Source: Oceanococcus atlanticus
GTDB taxonomy: Bacteria > Pseudomonadota > Gammaproteobacteria > Nevskiales > Oceanococcaceae
Direction: 5' to 3'
NCBI RefSeq assembly: GCF_002088235.1
Contig: NZ_AQQV01000002.1
Location: forward strand, 248,001 to 312,000
Length of the DNA stretch: 64,000 nucleotides
A program made the position numbers and the translations under genes. The notes beneath the pieces are model-generated. The model was not told the DNA's origin. It searched no databases and was given only the letters and a program-made list of their open reading frames with translations. Positions 1-9,197 of this stretch are shown one piece after another. The first letter of the stretch is position 1. Each line of letters begins with the position of its first letter.

Positions 1-975
1 CATCTGGTTGATCACGCCGATCTCGCGGACCAACCGGGCTTCGTAATCCTCGCGGGTACCGAACAGCACGCCACGCTCAAGACGTTTCTCCAGCCCCTCG
101 CGCGCCACGTGTTCGATGTAACTGGCCGCGGTATGCCCTTCAGGAACCGGGAAATCCGGCAGCACGTTATTGCCGAACTCCAGCTCCAGATTGCAGCGGC
201 GGGCAAGCTCCACCGTGTTGCTCAGGGCACTGGGAATATCTGCAAACAGCGCCGCCATGTCCTCGGCAGACTTGAGATACTGCTGGTCGGTGTAACGGCG
301 CTCACGTCGCGCGTCATCCAGACGGTCGCCGTCGTGAATACACACGCGCGCTTCATGCGATGCGAAGTCTTCGCTGTCGAGAAAACGCACCTCGTTGCTG
401 GCCACCACCGGCAAATCCAGACGCAGCGCCATATCCAGCGCGCCACCCACCAGATGATCGGTGCGCCCGGTGCGCTGCAGATCAACGTACAGCCGGTCGC
501 CAAACACCGCGCACCATGGTTCAAGCAGGGCTCGGGCGGCTTCATCTTCCTGCTGACTGAGCAACTGGGCCAATCCGGCCTGACTGCTCACCGCCACCGC
601 GATCAGACCATCCGCGTGCTCACGCAACCATTCGGCCTGAACCCGCGCACGGCCCTGTTCGCGGCCCTTGAGCTGAGCCAGCGTCAGCAGACGACTGAGG
701 TTGCGATAGCCATCCCGATGCTGGCAGTACAGACCAAACCGCAGTGGCGGCTGGCCTTCCTCCAGCACCTCGACATCGGTGCCGATAATCGGTTTGACGC
801 CAGCGGCCTGCGCGGCCCGGTAAAACTTCACCAGAGCGAACAAATTGGCCTCGTCGCTCAGTCCCAGCGCCGGCAGTCCGAGCTTGCGGGCACGCGCGAA
901 CAGCGGCTTGAGCCGCACCGTGCTATCACGCAGGGAATACTCGGTGTGCACCCGCAGGTGGACGAACGCGCTCAT
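1..975 (-). CDS. dnaE: DNA polymerase III subunit alpha (partial, N-terminal part)
   Basis: Catalytic subunit of the replicative DNA polymerase. Only the first 325 codons lie in the window; the reading frame stays open to base 1. The translation begins MSAFVHLRVHTEYSLRDSTV and includes LPALGLSDEANLFALVKFY and AAGVKPIIGTD, typical of the N-terminal PHP domain of bacterial DnaE. The ATG at 973-975 overlaps the rnhB stop by four bases (ATGA), so dnaE is translationally coupled to rnhB, the usual gammaproteobacterial lpxB-rnhB-dnaE order. No frameshift is visible. The identification is secure. Confidence 0.96.
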   Translation of the reverse strand, partial: MSAFVHLRVHTEYSLRDSTVRLKPLFARARKLGLPALGLSDEANLFALVKFYRAAQAAGVKPIIGTDVEVLEEGQPPLRFGLYCQHRDGYRNLSRLLTLAQLKGREQGRARVQAEWLREHADGLIAVAVSSQAGLAQLLSQQEDEAARALLEPWCAVFGDRLYVDLQRTGRTDHLVGGALDMALRLDLPVVASNEVRFLDSEDFASHEARVCIHDGDRLDDARRERRYTDQQYLKSAEDMAALFADIPSALSNTVELARRCNLELEFGNNVLPDFPVPEGHTAASYIEHVAREGLEKRLERGVLFGTREDYEARLVREIGVINQM

Positions 976-1532
976 AAAGCGAGGTTATGTTGGGCGACGG
1001 GCGCGTAAGAGTACCGATGAATCACGCACGGGCCTACCCGGCGCAGGGCCGCCAGATGCTGTGCTGTGGGATAACCCTTGTGGCGGGCAAAGCCGAAATC
1101 GGGGTAAACCTTGTCCCAACGCAGCATTTCCGCATCGCGCCACTGCTTAGCCAGGATCGAGGCCGCGCTGACCTCGGCCACCTGCGCATCGGCGCCGACC
1201 AGCGCGCGCGCGCTGCACGCCAGCCCCGGCGGCACGAATTTGCCGTCGATGATGCACTCATCCGGGATCATACCCAGGCCTTCAACAGCGCGACGCATGG
1301 CCAGCAAGGTGGCCTGATGGATATTCAGTTGATCGATTTCCGCGGCGCTGGCCTGCGCAATGCACCAGGCCTGCGCATGCGCTTTGATTGCCGGCACCAG
1401 CGCGGCACGACGCTTCTCACTTAGGCGCTTGGAATCATCCAGACCCGCGGGAACCTGGGCGAAAATGACCGCCGCTGCCACCACCGGCCCTGCCAGCGGC
1501 CCGCGCCCGGCTTCGTCTACGCCGCAGCGCAA
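972..1532 (-). CDS. rnhB: Ribonuclease HII
   Basis: Endonuclease that nicks RNA in RNA/DNA hybrids and removes misincorporated ribonucleotides. About 186 aa. It opens with the family motif CGVDEAGRGPLAGP, whose Asp-Glu pair is catalytic, followed by LDDSKRLSEKRR and VAEVSAASILAKQWRD with further acidic residues, and KGYPTAQHL near the end. No ATG or GTG lies between the preceding in-frame stop and the motif. A TTG at 1530-1532, inside the 3' end of lpxB, is therefore the most likely start, and translation is presumably coupled to lpxB. Length is slightly below the usual ~200 aa because the N-terminal lead is very short. Confidence 0.93.
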   Translation of the reverse strand: MRCGVDEAGRGPLAGPVVAAAVIFAQVPAGLDDSKRLSEKRRAALVPAIKAHAQAWCIAQASAAEIDQLNIHQATLLAMRRAVEGLGMIPDECIIDGKFVPPGLACSARALVGADAQVAEVSAASILAKQWRDAEMLRWDKVYPDFGFARHKGYPTAQHLAALRRVGPCVIHRYSYAPVAQHNLAL

Positions 1533-2659
1533 AGAGCCAGCACCGCGTCGGCCGCGATGTCACCACTGGGCTGATCCAGCTGTTGCGCCAATGGCGCAAA
1601 CTGCGCGCGTTGCAATTGCGCCCAGCGCGGCCGGGTCAGCAACTGGGTTGCCGCCGCACTGAGGTTCTCTGCGCTGGCGTCGTCCTGCAGCAGTTCACGC
1701 GCGACCTCATCACCGGCCAGGATATTGGGCAGCGCCACGTGCTGAATCTTGAGCATGCCCAGCCCTCGCAGCAGCCATTCGGTGATCGGTGAAGCTTTGT
1801 AGGCGACCACAAACGGCGTACCCAGCAACATGGTTTCCAGGGTCGCGGTTCCGGAGGTCACGATCGCCGCGTCAGCGGCGCGCACCACCTCGCGCATCCG
1901 TCCATCGAAAATGCGCACCGCGTCTTGCTGGCCATGCGCCGCAAGCTGGCTTTCGAACAACCCGCGCACCTTGGCATTGGCCGCCGGCGTGATGAAACGG
2001 ATACCCGGAAGACGCCGGCGCAAACGCGCCACGCTGCGGGCAAGTTGTGGTGCGAGCAGACCGACCTCCCCACCACGGCTGCCGGGCAACAGCGCCAGTA
2101 CCTTGTCATCCGCATCCAGCCCCAGTGCCGCACGGCAGGTTGCCTTGTCAGGCACCGCTTTGATCTGATCGGCAAAAGGATGGCCGACAAACACAGCCTT
2201 GATCGGCAAACCGTCATAGCAGGCCGGCTCGAACGGAAACAGGCACAGCAGCAGATCCGCCGCGCGCGCAATCTTGTGCACCCGACCTGGTCGCCAGGCC
2301 CACACCGTCGGGCTCACATAGTGCACCGTGCGCACGCCATGGGCGCGCAAGCGTGTCTCCAGGCCCAGATTGAAATCCGGGGCATCAACGCCAATGAACA
2401 CATCCGGCGGGTTTGTGCGCCAGTGTTGCAGCAGGCGCTTGCGCAGAGCCAACAGGCGCGGCAGTTCGCCGGCAACTTCGGCAATACCCATGACAGACAG
2501 GGCCTGCATGTCTTCCAGACTGTCACAGCCCAGCGCGCGTAGGGCCGGACCGGTCACACCTTCAGCCTTGAGATCGGGCACCCGGGCCTTGAGTGCTCGC
2601 AGCAGATCAGCCGCGAGCAGGTCCCCCGAGGTTTCGCCGGCGACAATCGCGACGCGCAT
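1517..2659 (-). CDS. lpxB: Lipid-A-disaccharide synthase
   Basis: Glycosyltransferase family 19 enzyme that condenses UDP-2,3-diacylglucosamine with lipid X to give the lipid A disaccharide, at the inner face of the cytoplasmic membrane. 380 aa, the normal size. N-terminal VAIVAGETSGDLLAADLL, central VSPTVWAWRPGRV, HPFADQI and LLPGSRGGEV, then VTSGTATLET and VAYKASPITEW are all family hallmarks. ATG start two bases downstream of the lpxA stop; its end overlaps rnhB. Part of the lpxD-fabZ-lpxA-lpxB lipid A and fatty acid cluster. Confidence 0.97.
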   Translation of the reverse strand: MRVAIVAGETSGDLLAADLLRALKARVPDLKAEGVTGPALRALGCDSLEDMQALSVMGIAEVAGELPRLLALRKRLLQHWRTNPPDVFIGVDAPDFNLGLETRLRAHGVRTVHYVSPTVWAWRPGRVHKIARAADLLLCLFPFEPACYDGLPIKAVFVGHPFADQIKAVPDKATCRAALGLDADDKVLALLPGSRGGEVGLLAPQLARSVARLRRRLPGIRFITPAANAKVRGLFESQLAAHGQQDAVRIFDGRMREVVRAADAAIVTSGTATLETMLLGTPFVVAYKASPITEWLLRGLGMLKIQHVALPNILAGDEVARELLQDDASAENLSAAATQLLTRPRWAQLQRAQFAPLAQQLDQPSGDIAADAVLALCAAA

Positions 2660-2661
2660 GC

Positions 2662-3438
2662 TCAGCGTACGATGCTGCGTTCGGACCGGTCGATGAAATC
2701 GATATAGCGCTGGATATCCGTATCACCCTGGCCGTATTCGACCAGTCGCGCACGCGCATCATCCAGACTCAGCTCCGAGCGATACAAAATCTTGTAACCC
2801 TCGCGAATCCGCTTGATCTGCTCGGCCGAAAACCCCTGACGTTCCAGCCCCACCTTGTTGATGCCCCGCGGCCGCTGCGGGTAGTCGCTGGTCATGACAT
2901 ACGGTGGTACATCGCGCACCGTGGCGCCACCATGCCCGACATAGCAGTACGAGCCAAGACGGCAGAACTGATGCACCGCGGTCATGCCGCCGGTCAACGC
3001 ATAGTCTTCGACGATGACGTGGCCGGCAAAGGTGGTGTTGTTGGCCAGCACCGTGTGGCTGCCAATGGTGCAGTCATGCGCCACGTGGACATAAGCCATG
3101 ATGAAGTTGTGACTGCCAATGCGGGTTACACCATCCTGCTTGAGGGTGCCGCGGTTGAAGGTCACGAACTCGTAGATGACATTGTTGTCACCGATTTCCA
3201 GCCGCGTCGGCTCGCCACGGTAAGTCAGATCCTGCGGATCACCGCCAATCGAACCAAAGGAATGGATGACGTTGTTGCAGCCGATGCGGGTCGGCCCCTT
3301 GATCGACACATTTGAGGCAATACGCGTACCCGAGCCAATGCTGACGCCGGGCCCGATGTAGCTGAACGGACCGATCTCGACATCGTCGGCAACCTCGGCC
3401 TTGGGATCGACGTAAGCTTGCGGACTGATCTGTGTCAT
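2662..3438 (-). CDS. lpxA: Acyl-ACP--UDP-N-acetylglucosamine O-acyltransferase
   Basis: First enzyme of lipid A synthesis; transfers R-3-hydroxyacyl from ACP to the 3-OH of UDP-GlcNAc. 258 aa (E. coli 262). The first two thirds are hexapeptide repeats of the left-handed beta helix (VEIGPFSYIGPGVSIGSGT and onward). The catalytic-histidine region AYVHVAHDCTIGSHTVLANN is present. The C-terminal helical domain contains GLERQGFSAEQIKRIREGYK. The ATG is preceded by a good GGAGG ribosome binding site in the 21-base gap after fabZ. Confidence 0.97.
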   Translation of the reverse strand: MTQISPQAYVDPKAEVADDVEIGPFSYIGPGVSIGSGTRIASNVSIKGPTRIGCNNVIHSFGSIGGDPQDLTYRGEPTRLEIGDNNVIYEFVTFNRGTLKQDGVTRIGSHNFIMAYVHVAHDCTIGSHTVLANNTTFAGHVIVEDYALTGGMTAVHQFCRLGSYCYVGHGGATVRDVPPYVMTSDYPQRPRGINKVGLERQGFSAEQIKRIREGYKILYRSELSLDDARARLVEYGQGDTDIQRYIDFIDRSERSIVR

Positions 3439-3459
3439 GACGGTGAGCCTCCGAAAAAA

Positions 3460-3918
3460 CTAGGCCGGGGTGTGAATCGCGCACAGCAGATCGGCGCGGC
3501 AGGCCAGCTGCTCGTCCACTCGCGCCTCAGCGCTGAAACACCAGATATCACGTTTGCGCTTGGTCAGCTGGCCACTCAGGATCAGCTGATCGCCGGGGAT
3601 CACCTGGCGCTTGAAGCGTGCCTTGTCGATACCAGCGAAGAGCAGAATCACACCATCTTCAGCGCCGGTGTTCGCGGTTTTCGAAGCCAGCACGCCGCAG
3701 GTCTGGGCCAGCGCCTCGAGCATCAGCACCCCCGGCATCACCGGATTACCCGGGAAATGGCCCTGGAAAAATTCTTCGTTGGCGGTGACGTTCTTTAATG
3801 CGGTCACGCACTCGCCAGGTTCGCAGCTGAGCACGCGATCAATCAGCAGGAATGGGTAACGGTGCGGCAGCATTCGCTGTATCGCCGCGAAATCAATCGC
3901 CTCAAGGGTCTGGGTCAT
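3460..3918 (-). CDS. fabZ: 3-hydroxyacyl-ACP dehydratase FabZ
   Basis: Dehydrates 3-hydroxyacyl-ACP in type II fatty acid elongation and competes with LpxA/LpxD for the 3-hydroxyacyl-ACP pool. 152 aa hot-dog fold protein. The catalytic His lies in MLPHRYPFLLIDRV and the catalytic Glu in GHFPGNPVMPGVLMLEALAQ, both intact. The ATG overlaps the lpxD stop by four bases, so the two are translationally coupled. Position between lpxD and lpxA is the standard arrangement. Confidence 0.97.
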   Translation of the reverse strand: MTQTLEAIDFAAIQRMLPHRYPFLLIDRVLSCEPGECVTALKNVTANEEFFQGHFPGNPVMPGVLMLEALAQTCGVLASKTANTGAEDGVILLFAGIDKARFKRQVIPGDQLILSGQLTKRKRDIWCFSAEARVDEQLACRADLLCAIHTPA

Positions 3919-4919
3919 GCGCGGCGTCCTCGCTCCAATGCTTTCAAACGCGTTTCCAATCGATTCATTACCGCCATGAAGCGGCGCCAGGCCATGGCCG
4001 GCATCAACGGTGTGCCCGAGGCATACTGCCCCGGCTGATCAACATCCTGCAGAACTTTTGATCCGCCGTTGATGATCACGCCATCGGCAATGCGGATGTG
4101 CCCGTTCAAGCCGACTTGGCCGCCGAGCATACAGTTGCGGCCAACCACCGTGCTACCGGCGATACCCACGCCCGAAGCCAGTGCGGTGTGCGCGCCAATA
4201 TGCACGTTGTGGGCAATCTGACACAGGTTGTCGATGCGCACATTGTCTTCAATCACGGTGTCGCCCAGGGCGCCCCGATCAATCGTGGTGTTGGCACCAA
4301 TTTCCACATCGTCGCCGATGCGCACGGTGCCCATTTGCGGAATCGCATGCCAGCGCTGGCCATCATGGGCATTGCCAAAACCTCGCGAGCCGATCACAGC
4401 GCCCGGCAAAATCAGAGCGCGTGCGCCGATCTCGACGCGGTCGCCAATGGTGACCCTCGGGCCGATATCAGCCGCTTCGCCAATGCATGCATCACGCCCG
4501 ACCACGCAGCCCGCACCGAGCGACGCGCCAGCGCCAATCTGTGCCCGCGCGCCAATCACACAGCCCGGCCCCAGGCGCACCGAGGCGCCCAGCTGTGCAT
4601 CAGGATGCACGACCGCCGAGGCGGCGATGCCCTCATCCGGACGGTCATCCGGTGCAAACAGCGCGGCAGCCTGGGCAAAAGCCAGTTGCGGATTGCTTGC
4701 GATCAGCGCATGCGGCGTGGCCTCAGCCAGCGCTGCAGGCACAATAACCGCCGCTGCAGCGGTGCTGCTTAGCGCATCAGCCAAACGCGCGTGCCCGGCA
4801 AAAGCCAGACAATCAGGCTGGCCCGGTGACAGCGCACACACACCGGTAATGATCCGCGCCGCATCACCCCGGCACTCAAGCCCGAGGCGCTCGGCAATGT
4901 CGCCCAGCGTCAGGGCCAC
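3915..4919 (-). CDS. lpxD: UDP-3-O-(3-hydroxyacyl)glucosamine N-acyltransferase
   Basis: Third acylation step of lipid A synthesis: N-acylates UDP-3-O-acyl-glucosamine. The N-terminal domain binds the nucleotide (LTLGDIAERLGLECRGDA). From about residue 95 there is a run of hexapeptide repeats (VRLGPGCVIGARAQIGAGAS and onward), with the catalytic-His motif DNLCQIAHNVHIG. The C-terminal helix for ACP binding ends in MAVMNRLETRLKALER. There is no ATG at the 5' end. I chose the GTG at 4917-4919; an in-frame TTG at 4938-4940 would add seven residues (341 aa). It lies just downstream of skp. Confidence 0.94.
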   Translation of the reverse strand: MALTLGDIAERLGLECRGDAARIITGVCALSPGQPDCLAFAGHARLADALSSTAAAAVIVPAALAEATPHALIASNPQLAFAQAAALFAPDDRPDEGIAASAVVHPDAQLGASVRLGPGCVIGARAQIGAGASLGAGCVVGRDACIGEAADIGPRVTIGDRVEIGARALILPGAVIGSRGFGNAHDGQRWHAIPQMGTVRIGDDVEIGANTTIDRGALGDTVIEDNVRIDNLCQIAHNVHIGAHTALASGVGIAGSTVVGRNCMLGGQVGLNGHIRIADGVIINGGSKVLQDVDQPGQYASGTPLMPAMAWRRFMAVMNRLETRLKALERGRRA

Positions 4920-4943
4920 GGCATGACCCGCCGGGTTCAAGGC

Positions 4944-5447
4944 TTACTTGCCCTTCTGCAGGCGCTTAAGCACGGTTTCGGTGATGTCGATGTTGTCCGC
5001 CGCGTAAACCGGATCCTGCAGCACGATGTCGTACTTGCCTTCCTTGGCGACCTTTTCGATCACGCTGGTAATGTCGGCCAGAACGTTCTGGAACAGTTCC
5101 TGACGACGCGTGGCGAAGTCTTCCTTGAACTGACGCTCCGCCTGTGCGGTGTCAATCCGCCGGGTGGTCAGTTCCTTCTCTTTCTGTGAACGCTCCGCGT
5201 TGGACATGATGTCTGCGTCACGCTTGAAGGTCTCGAATTCGCCAGCCAGCGCTTTCACGTCGCTTTCCAGTTTCTTGGCGCGGTTTTCGAATTCCTTGCG
5301 CATGGCTTCTTCGGCCGACTTGAACTGCGGCGAACTGGTCACCAGCTGACCCGCGTTGATTACGGCGATGCGCACATCGGCACTGGCCGCACCGCTGAAC
5401 AGCAGGCTCGCGGTCATGATCAGGCCAATCAGGGAAGTGCGTTTCAT
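4944..5447 (-). CDS. skp: Periplasmic chaperone Skp/OmpH
   Basis: Trimeric periplasmic holdase that carries outer membrane proteins to the BAM complex. With the ATG at 5445-5447, preceded by GAGGA, it is 167 aa. The signal peptide is MKRTSLIGLIMTASLLFSGAASA with cleavage at ASA-DVRIA. The mature part begins VRIAVINAGQLV and then forms a long charged helical hairpin (residues ~45-130), as in the jellyfish-like Skp tentacles. It sits directly downstream of bamA, its functional partner. An ATG four codons earlier is possible but has a poorer ribosome binding site. Confidence 0.93.
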   Translation of the reverse strand: MKRTSLIGLIMTASLLFSGAASADVRIAVINAGQLVTSSPQFKSAEEAMRKEFENRAKKLESDVKALAGEFETFKRDADIMSNAERSQKEKELTTRRIDTAQAERQFKEDFATRRQELFQNVLADITSVIEKVAKEGKYDIVLQDPVYAADNIDITETVLKRLQKGK

Positions 5448-5500
5448 GTCTATCCTCATACGTCTTGTGTGGCCGTCAGTGCGACCTGTGTGTCAATGGT

Positions 5501-7798
5501 TTAGAAGCCGCCACCGAAATTGATCTGGAAGCGGTCTTCACGATCGATGCTCGGATCGGTTTCGATCGGGAATGCGTAGCTGAGCTCAAGTAGGCCCAGG
5601 AATGGTGTGAACCATTCGAAAGCCAGACCGGCTGAACTGCGCAGTTCGTCATATTCCCAATCGCTCGGCTCGGCAAACACATTACCGATATCGTAGAAAA
5701 CCGACAGACGGGTGGTCTTGTTGTCGCTTTCCAGTGGCGTGGGAATCACGATGTTGGTCTGTACGGTGGTGCGCAATTTACCACCGAAAGCGTTGTTGTA
5801 AGGGGTGTCGCGTGGGCCAAGAGAGCCCGAACGATAGCCGCGCACGGTGCCGGTGCCACCAGCAAAGAAGTGCTCGTAAGGCGGCACCGTTGTGGTGTCG
5901 CCATAGTTCTCGATGTAGCCAATATTGGCATTGATCTCGGCAAACACACCGCTGAACAGCGGCTGGTAGTGCTGCAACTGATAGGACGCTTTGTAGAACT
6001 CGATGTCGCTACCCGGCAACACCAGATCCAGGTTGATGCGGTTGAGCGAACCACGTGTCGCGAAGATGGTGCGGTTACGCGTGTCACGGCCAAAGCCGGT
6101 GCGGAACTCGTAGGTGGTGAAGTTACTGCCGTTTTCAGCAACAAAGCGCAGCACTTCATCGGCCGTCGCCGTGGCAAAGGTATTGATTGAAGTCTCTTCC
6201 ACACCCAGACCCAGACGGAAGCTGGAGTACTCACTGATCGGAATACCGTAAGTCAGCGACGAACCAATCGAGTTGGAGTCGAAGCCCGAGGAGTAGCGAA
6301 TCACACCTTCGGATTTACGATAGAACGCAGCCACCGTGCGTGAGATGCCATCCGGCGTGGCGTACGGATCGGTCCAGCTGACGCTGATGGTGTCGGCGAT
6401 CTGATTGTTCTCCAGTTCCAGAGACACACGATTGCCGGTGCCCAGGAAGTTGGTGTGGGTCAGACTGCCGTTGACCAGAAAGCCCTGCGAACCTGAGAAA
6501 CCCACGCCAAACTGCACAGAGCCTGGCGGGCGTTCTTCGACGGTAAAGGCCACGTCAACCAGATCATCGCTGCCTGGCACCGGGATGGTGTCGACGGTGG
6601 CTTCCTGGATAAAGGCCAATCGTGCGATACGGGTGCGCGAACGTTCAACATGGTTGCGTGAGAACACCGCACCCTCGAGCTGACGCATTTCACGCCGCAG
6701 GGTTTCGTCGTTGGTCTTGAGGTTGCCGGAGAAGGTGATTTGACGCACGTAGGTGCGCTTGCCCGGCACCACGTTGAAATTCACCGTGACGTCCTGGCCA
6801 TCTTCGCTCAGCTCAGGCATCGGATTAACCTTGGCAAAGGCGTAGCCCACGTTGGCCAAGGAACCTTCCATGTATTCCGCAGATTGCGTTGCCAGGCGCC
6901 GAGAGAAGGTGTCATCTTCACGCACCAGAACCAGCTGGCGCAGATAGTCTTCGCTCAAGATCAGTTCGCCCGAGAATTTCACACCCTCGACACGATACGG
7001 CTCACCTTCAGAGACATTGATGGTGATGTAGATGTCACGCTTGTCCGGACTCAGCGACACCTGAACTGACGGCACATCAAAGCGCAAATAGCCGCGGTCC
7101 ATGTAGAAGGAGCTCAAGCCTTCAAGATCGCCCAGCAGCTTCTGCTTGGAATAATTGTCATCGGACTGGAACAGACGCCAAGCTTGGGTTGGCGACAACT
7201 CAAACGCATCCAGCAGAGTTTCGTCATCAAAGGCCTGGTTACCGACGATATTGATCGACTTGATCTTGGCCGGCTTGCCCTCTTCAACGTCGATCTTGAT
7301 GCTGACCCGATTGTTGTCCAACTCGGTCACAGTGGCTTCGACACTGACGCCATAGAACCCGTTGGCGTAATACTGGCGCTGCATTTCCTGCTTGACCTGA
7401 TCAAGCAGCGACTGACGGAACAGCTCTCCCGGGGTTAGCCCGGCATCGGCCAGGGCCTGATCGAGTTCGTCACCGCCGACCTTGTCATTGCCGTCGATTT
7501 CGAACGACACAATGGCAGGGCGCTCTTCCACGCGCACGATCAGCGTGCCGCCTTCACGCAGAAACACCACGTTCTGGAACAGCCCGGTGTTGTACAGCGC
7601 GCGCAGCGCTTGCTGGCTGCTCGCTTCATTGAGCTGGTCGCCGACTGAGAGCGGCAGATACGACAGCACCGTATCCGGCTCCAGACGCTGCAAACCCTGG
7701 GTGCTGATGTCCTCAATCTGAAACGGGGCAATCGCCGCTGCCAAACCGTGAATCAGCATGAGGGCCCCGAACAGACCAAAGCGCTTTAACACTCGCAT
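5501..7798 (-). CDS. bamA: Outer membrane protein assembly factor BamA
   Basis: Central subunit of the beta-barrel assembly machinery. 765 aa, somewhat shorter than E. coli BamA (810). Signal peptide (MRVLKRFGLFGALMLIHGLA), then five POTRA repeats over roughly residues 20-420 (for example FQIEDISTQGLQRLEPDTV and KIKSINIVGNQAFDDETLL), then the 16-strand barrel. Barrel hallmarks include FFAGGTGTVRGYRSGSLGP (the VRGF/Y loop-6 motif), and the chain ends in a terminal Phe (FQINFGGGF), the outer membrane insertion signal. Neighbours rseP and skp belong to the same envelope pathway. Confidence 0.97.
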   Translation of the reverse strand: MRVLKRFGLFGALMLIHGLAAAIAPFQIEDISTQGLQRLEPDTVLSYLPLSVGDQLNEASSQQALRALYNTGLFQNVVFLREGGTLIVRVEERPAIVSFEIDGNDKVGGDELDQALADAGLTPGELFRQSLLDQVKQEMQRQYYANGFYGVSVEATVTELDNNRVSIKIDVEEGKPAKIKSINIVGNQAFDDETLLDAFELSPTQAWRLFQSDDNYSKQKLLGDLEGLSSFYMDRGYLRFDVPSVQVSLSPDKRDIYITINVSEGEPYRVEGVKFSGELILSEDYLRQLVLVREDDTFSRRLATQSAEYMEGSLANVGYAFAKVNPMPELSEDGQDVTVNFNVVPGKRTYVRQITFSGNLKTNDETLRREMRQLEGAVFSRNHVERSRTRIARLAFIQEATVDTIPVPGSDDLVDVAFTVEERPPGSVQFGVGFSGSQGFLVNGSLTHTNFLGTGNRVSLELENNQIADTISVSWTDPYATPDGISRTVAAFYRKSEGVIRYSSGFDSNSIGSSLTYGIPISEYSSFRLGLGVEETSINTFATATADEVLRFVAENGSNFTTYEFRTGFGRDTRNRTIFATRGSLNRINLDLVLPGSDIEFYKASYQLQHYQPLFSGVFAEINANIGYIENYGDTTTVPPYEHFFAGGTGTVRGYRSGSLGPRDTPYNNAFGGKLRTTVQTNIVIPTPLESDNKTTRLSVFYDIGNVFAEPSDWEYDELRSSAGLAFEWFTPFLGLLELSYAFPIETDPSIDREDRFQINFGGGF

Positions 7799-7841
7799 TC
7801 CCTTTAACGTCGCGTGACGGCACGTATCGCCGCCTCGTCCA

Positions 7842-9197
7842 TCACCCGACCAGTCGAACTATGTCGTTATAAAAAGCCACGCTCATCAGCATGAGCAATG
7901 CGGCCATACCCACTTGTTGTCCCATCAGCTGGACCCGCTCAGATACCGGCGAACCCTTCAGCCATTCAACGAGGTAATACAACAAATGCCCACCATCCAA
8001 AACCGGGATAGGCAGCAAATTGAGAACCCCTAAGCTGATACTGATGACAGCCAGAAAGCTTAAAAATGCAACGATGCCCACCGCCGCGGTGGCACCAGCA
8101 TATTCAGCGATATGCAGCGGTCCGCTGATATTACGAACCGACACATCGCCCGTCACCATTCGGGCCAGCATCTGCAGCGTCAGCACCGACATATCGACGG
8201 TTTGACTTACTGCGGCCGGAACCGCCGCCCAGGGCGACAGACGCCAGTCAACCTGCAAATCCTGCCACAGTTCCGGTTGAGCTGCCACGCCCGCACCAAA
8301 GCGACCGATCGTGCGCCCATTCTCGTCGTGCAGCCCCAGCGGCATTTCCAGGCTCAGATTTTGCCCGTTACGCTGGTAGTCAACGCGGACGATTTCACCT
8401 GGATGTTCACGCACCCAATCACGCAGCTGTTGCCAGCTCTGGATGGTCTGCCCATTGAGACGCTGAATGCGATCACCTGGCTCAAGGCCAGCGCGCTGTG
8501 CGGCCTCCCCGGGGACCACCTGCCCAATCACCGCCGCATACTCGAAACGCGGCAGCACAATTCCGATCTGATTGAACACATCTTGCGGGTCCACGCTGAC
8601 CCCGCGCAGATTCAGACTGAGCTGTTCAACCTTTCCACCCGCCCGACGCACGGCTACAGGCACATGCTCCTGGGTCAGCGCCGCATCCAGCAGCTGCGGA
8701 CGCAACTCATCCCAAACTGCAATGTCTCGCCCGTCCAGCGAGAGCACTTCGTCACCTTCACGCAGACCGGCACTGGCCGCCCGGGTTTGTTCAGCCACAG
8801 GCCCGATCACCGGGCGAAGACCGTCCTGCCCAATGACGAACATGGCCCAGTAGGCGACGATCGCAAAAAGGAAATTGGCCAGCGGCCCGGCGGCAACGAT
8901 GGCAATGCGTTGGGCCACCGATTTGCGGTTAAAGGCTTTGTGCTTTTGCGCGTCGGGCACTTCGCTTTCGCGCTCGTCGAGCATTTTGACGTAGCCCCCC
9001 AGGGGAATCGCCGAAAGCGCATATTCGACGCCATCACGCCCATAACGGCGGGCCACGACGGGGCCAAAGCCTATGGAATAGCGCAACACCTGAACACCGC
9101 ACCGACGCGCCACCCAGAAGTGACCGAATTCGTGAAAGGCCACCAAAAAGCCGACCGCAACGACGAACGCACCCGCCGACCAAAGCACCTCAAGCAT
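7842..9197 (-). CDS. rseP: Site-2 protease RseP
   Basis: Inner membrane zinc metalloprotease that cuts RseA within the membrane to release sigma-E during envelope stress. 451 aa. The zinc site HEFGH is at residues 22-26 in the first membrane segment, and the third ligand lies in NLLPIPVLDGGH (Asp ~401) near the C-terminus. Two PDZ domains lie between (around residues 115-190 and 205-285; GLREGDEVLSLDG and GLEPGDRIQRLNG). It sits next to bamA and dxr as usual; its ATG overlaps the dxr 3' end by eight bases. Confidence 0.96.
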   Translation of the reverse strand: MLEVLWSAGAFVVAVGFLVAFHEFGHFWVARRCGVQVLRYSIGFGPVVARRYGRDGVEYALSAIPLGGYVKMLDERESEVPDAQKHKAFNRKSVAQRIAIVAAGPLANFLFAIVAYWAMFVIGQDGLRPVIGPVAEQTRAASAGLREGDEVLSLDGRDIAVWDELRPQLLDAALTQEHVPVAVRRAGGKVEQLSLNLRGVSVDPQDVFNQIGIVLPRFEYAAVIGQVVPGEAAQRAGLEPGDRIQRLNGQTIQSWQQLRDWVREHPGEIVRVDYQRNGQNLSLEMPLGLHDENGRTIGRFGAGVAAQPELWQDLQVDWRLSPWAAVPAAVSQTVDMSVLTLQMLARMVTGDVSVRNISGPLHIAEYAGATAAVGIVAFLSFLAVISISLGVLNLLPIPVLDGGHLLYYLVEWLKGSPVSERVQLMGQQVGMAALLMLMSVAFYNDIVRLVG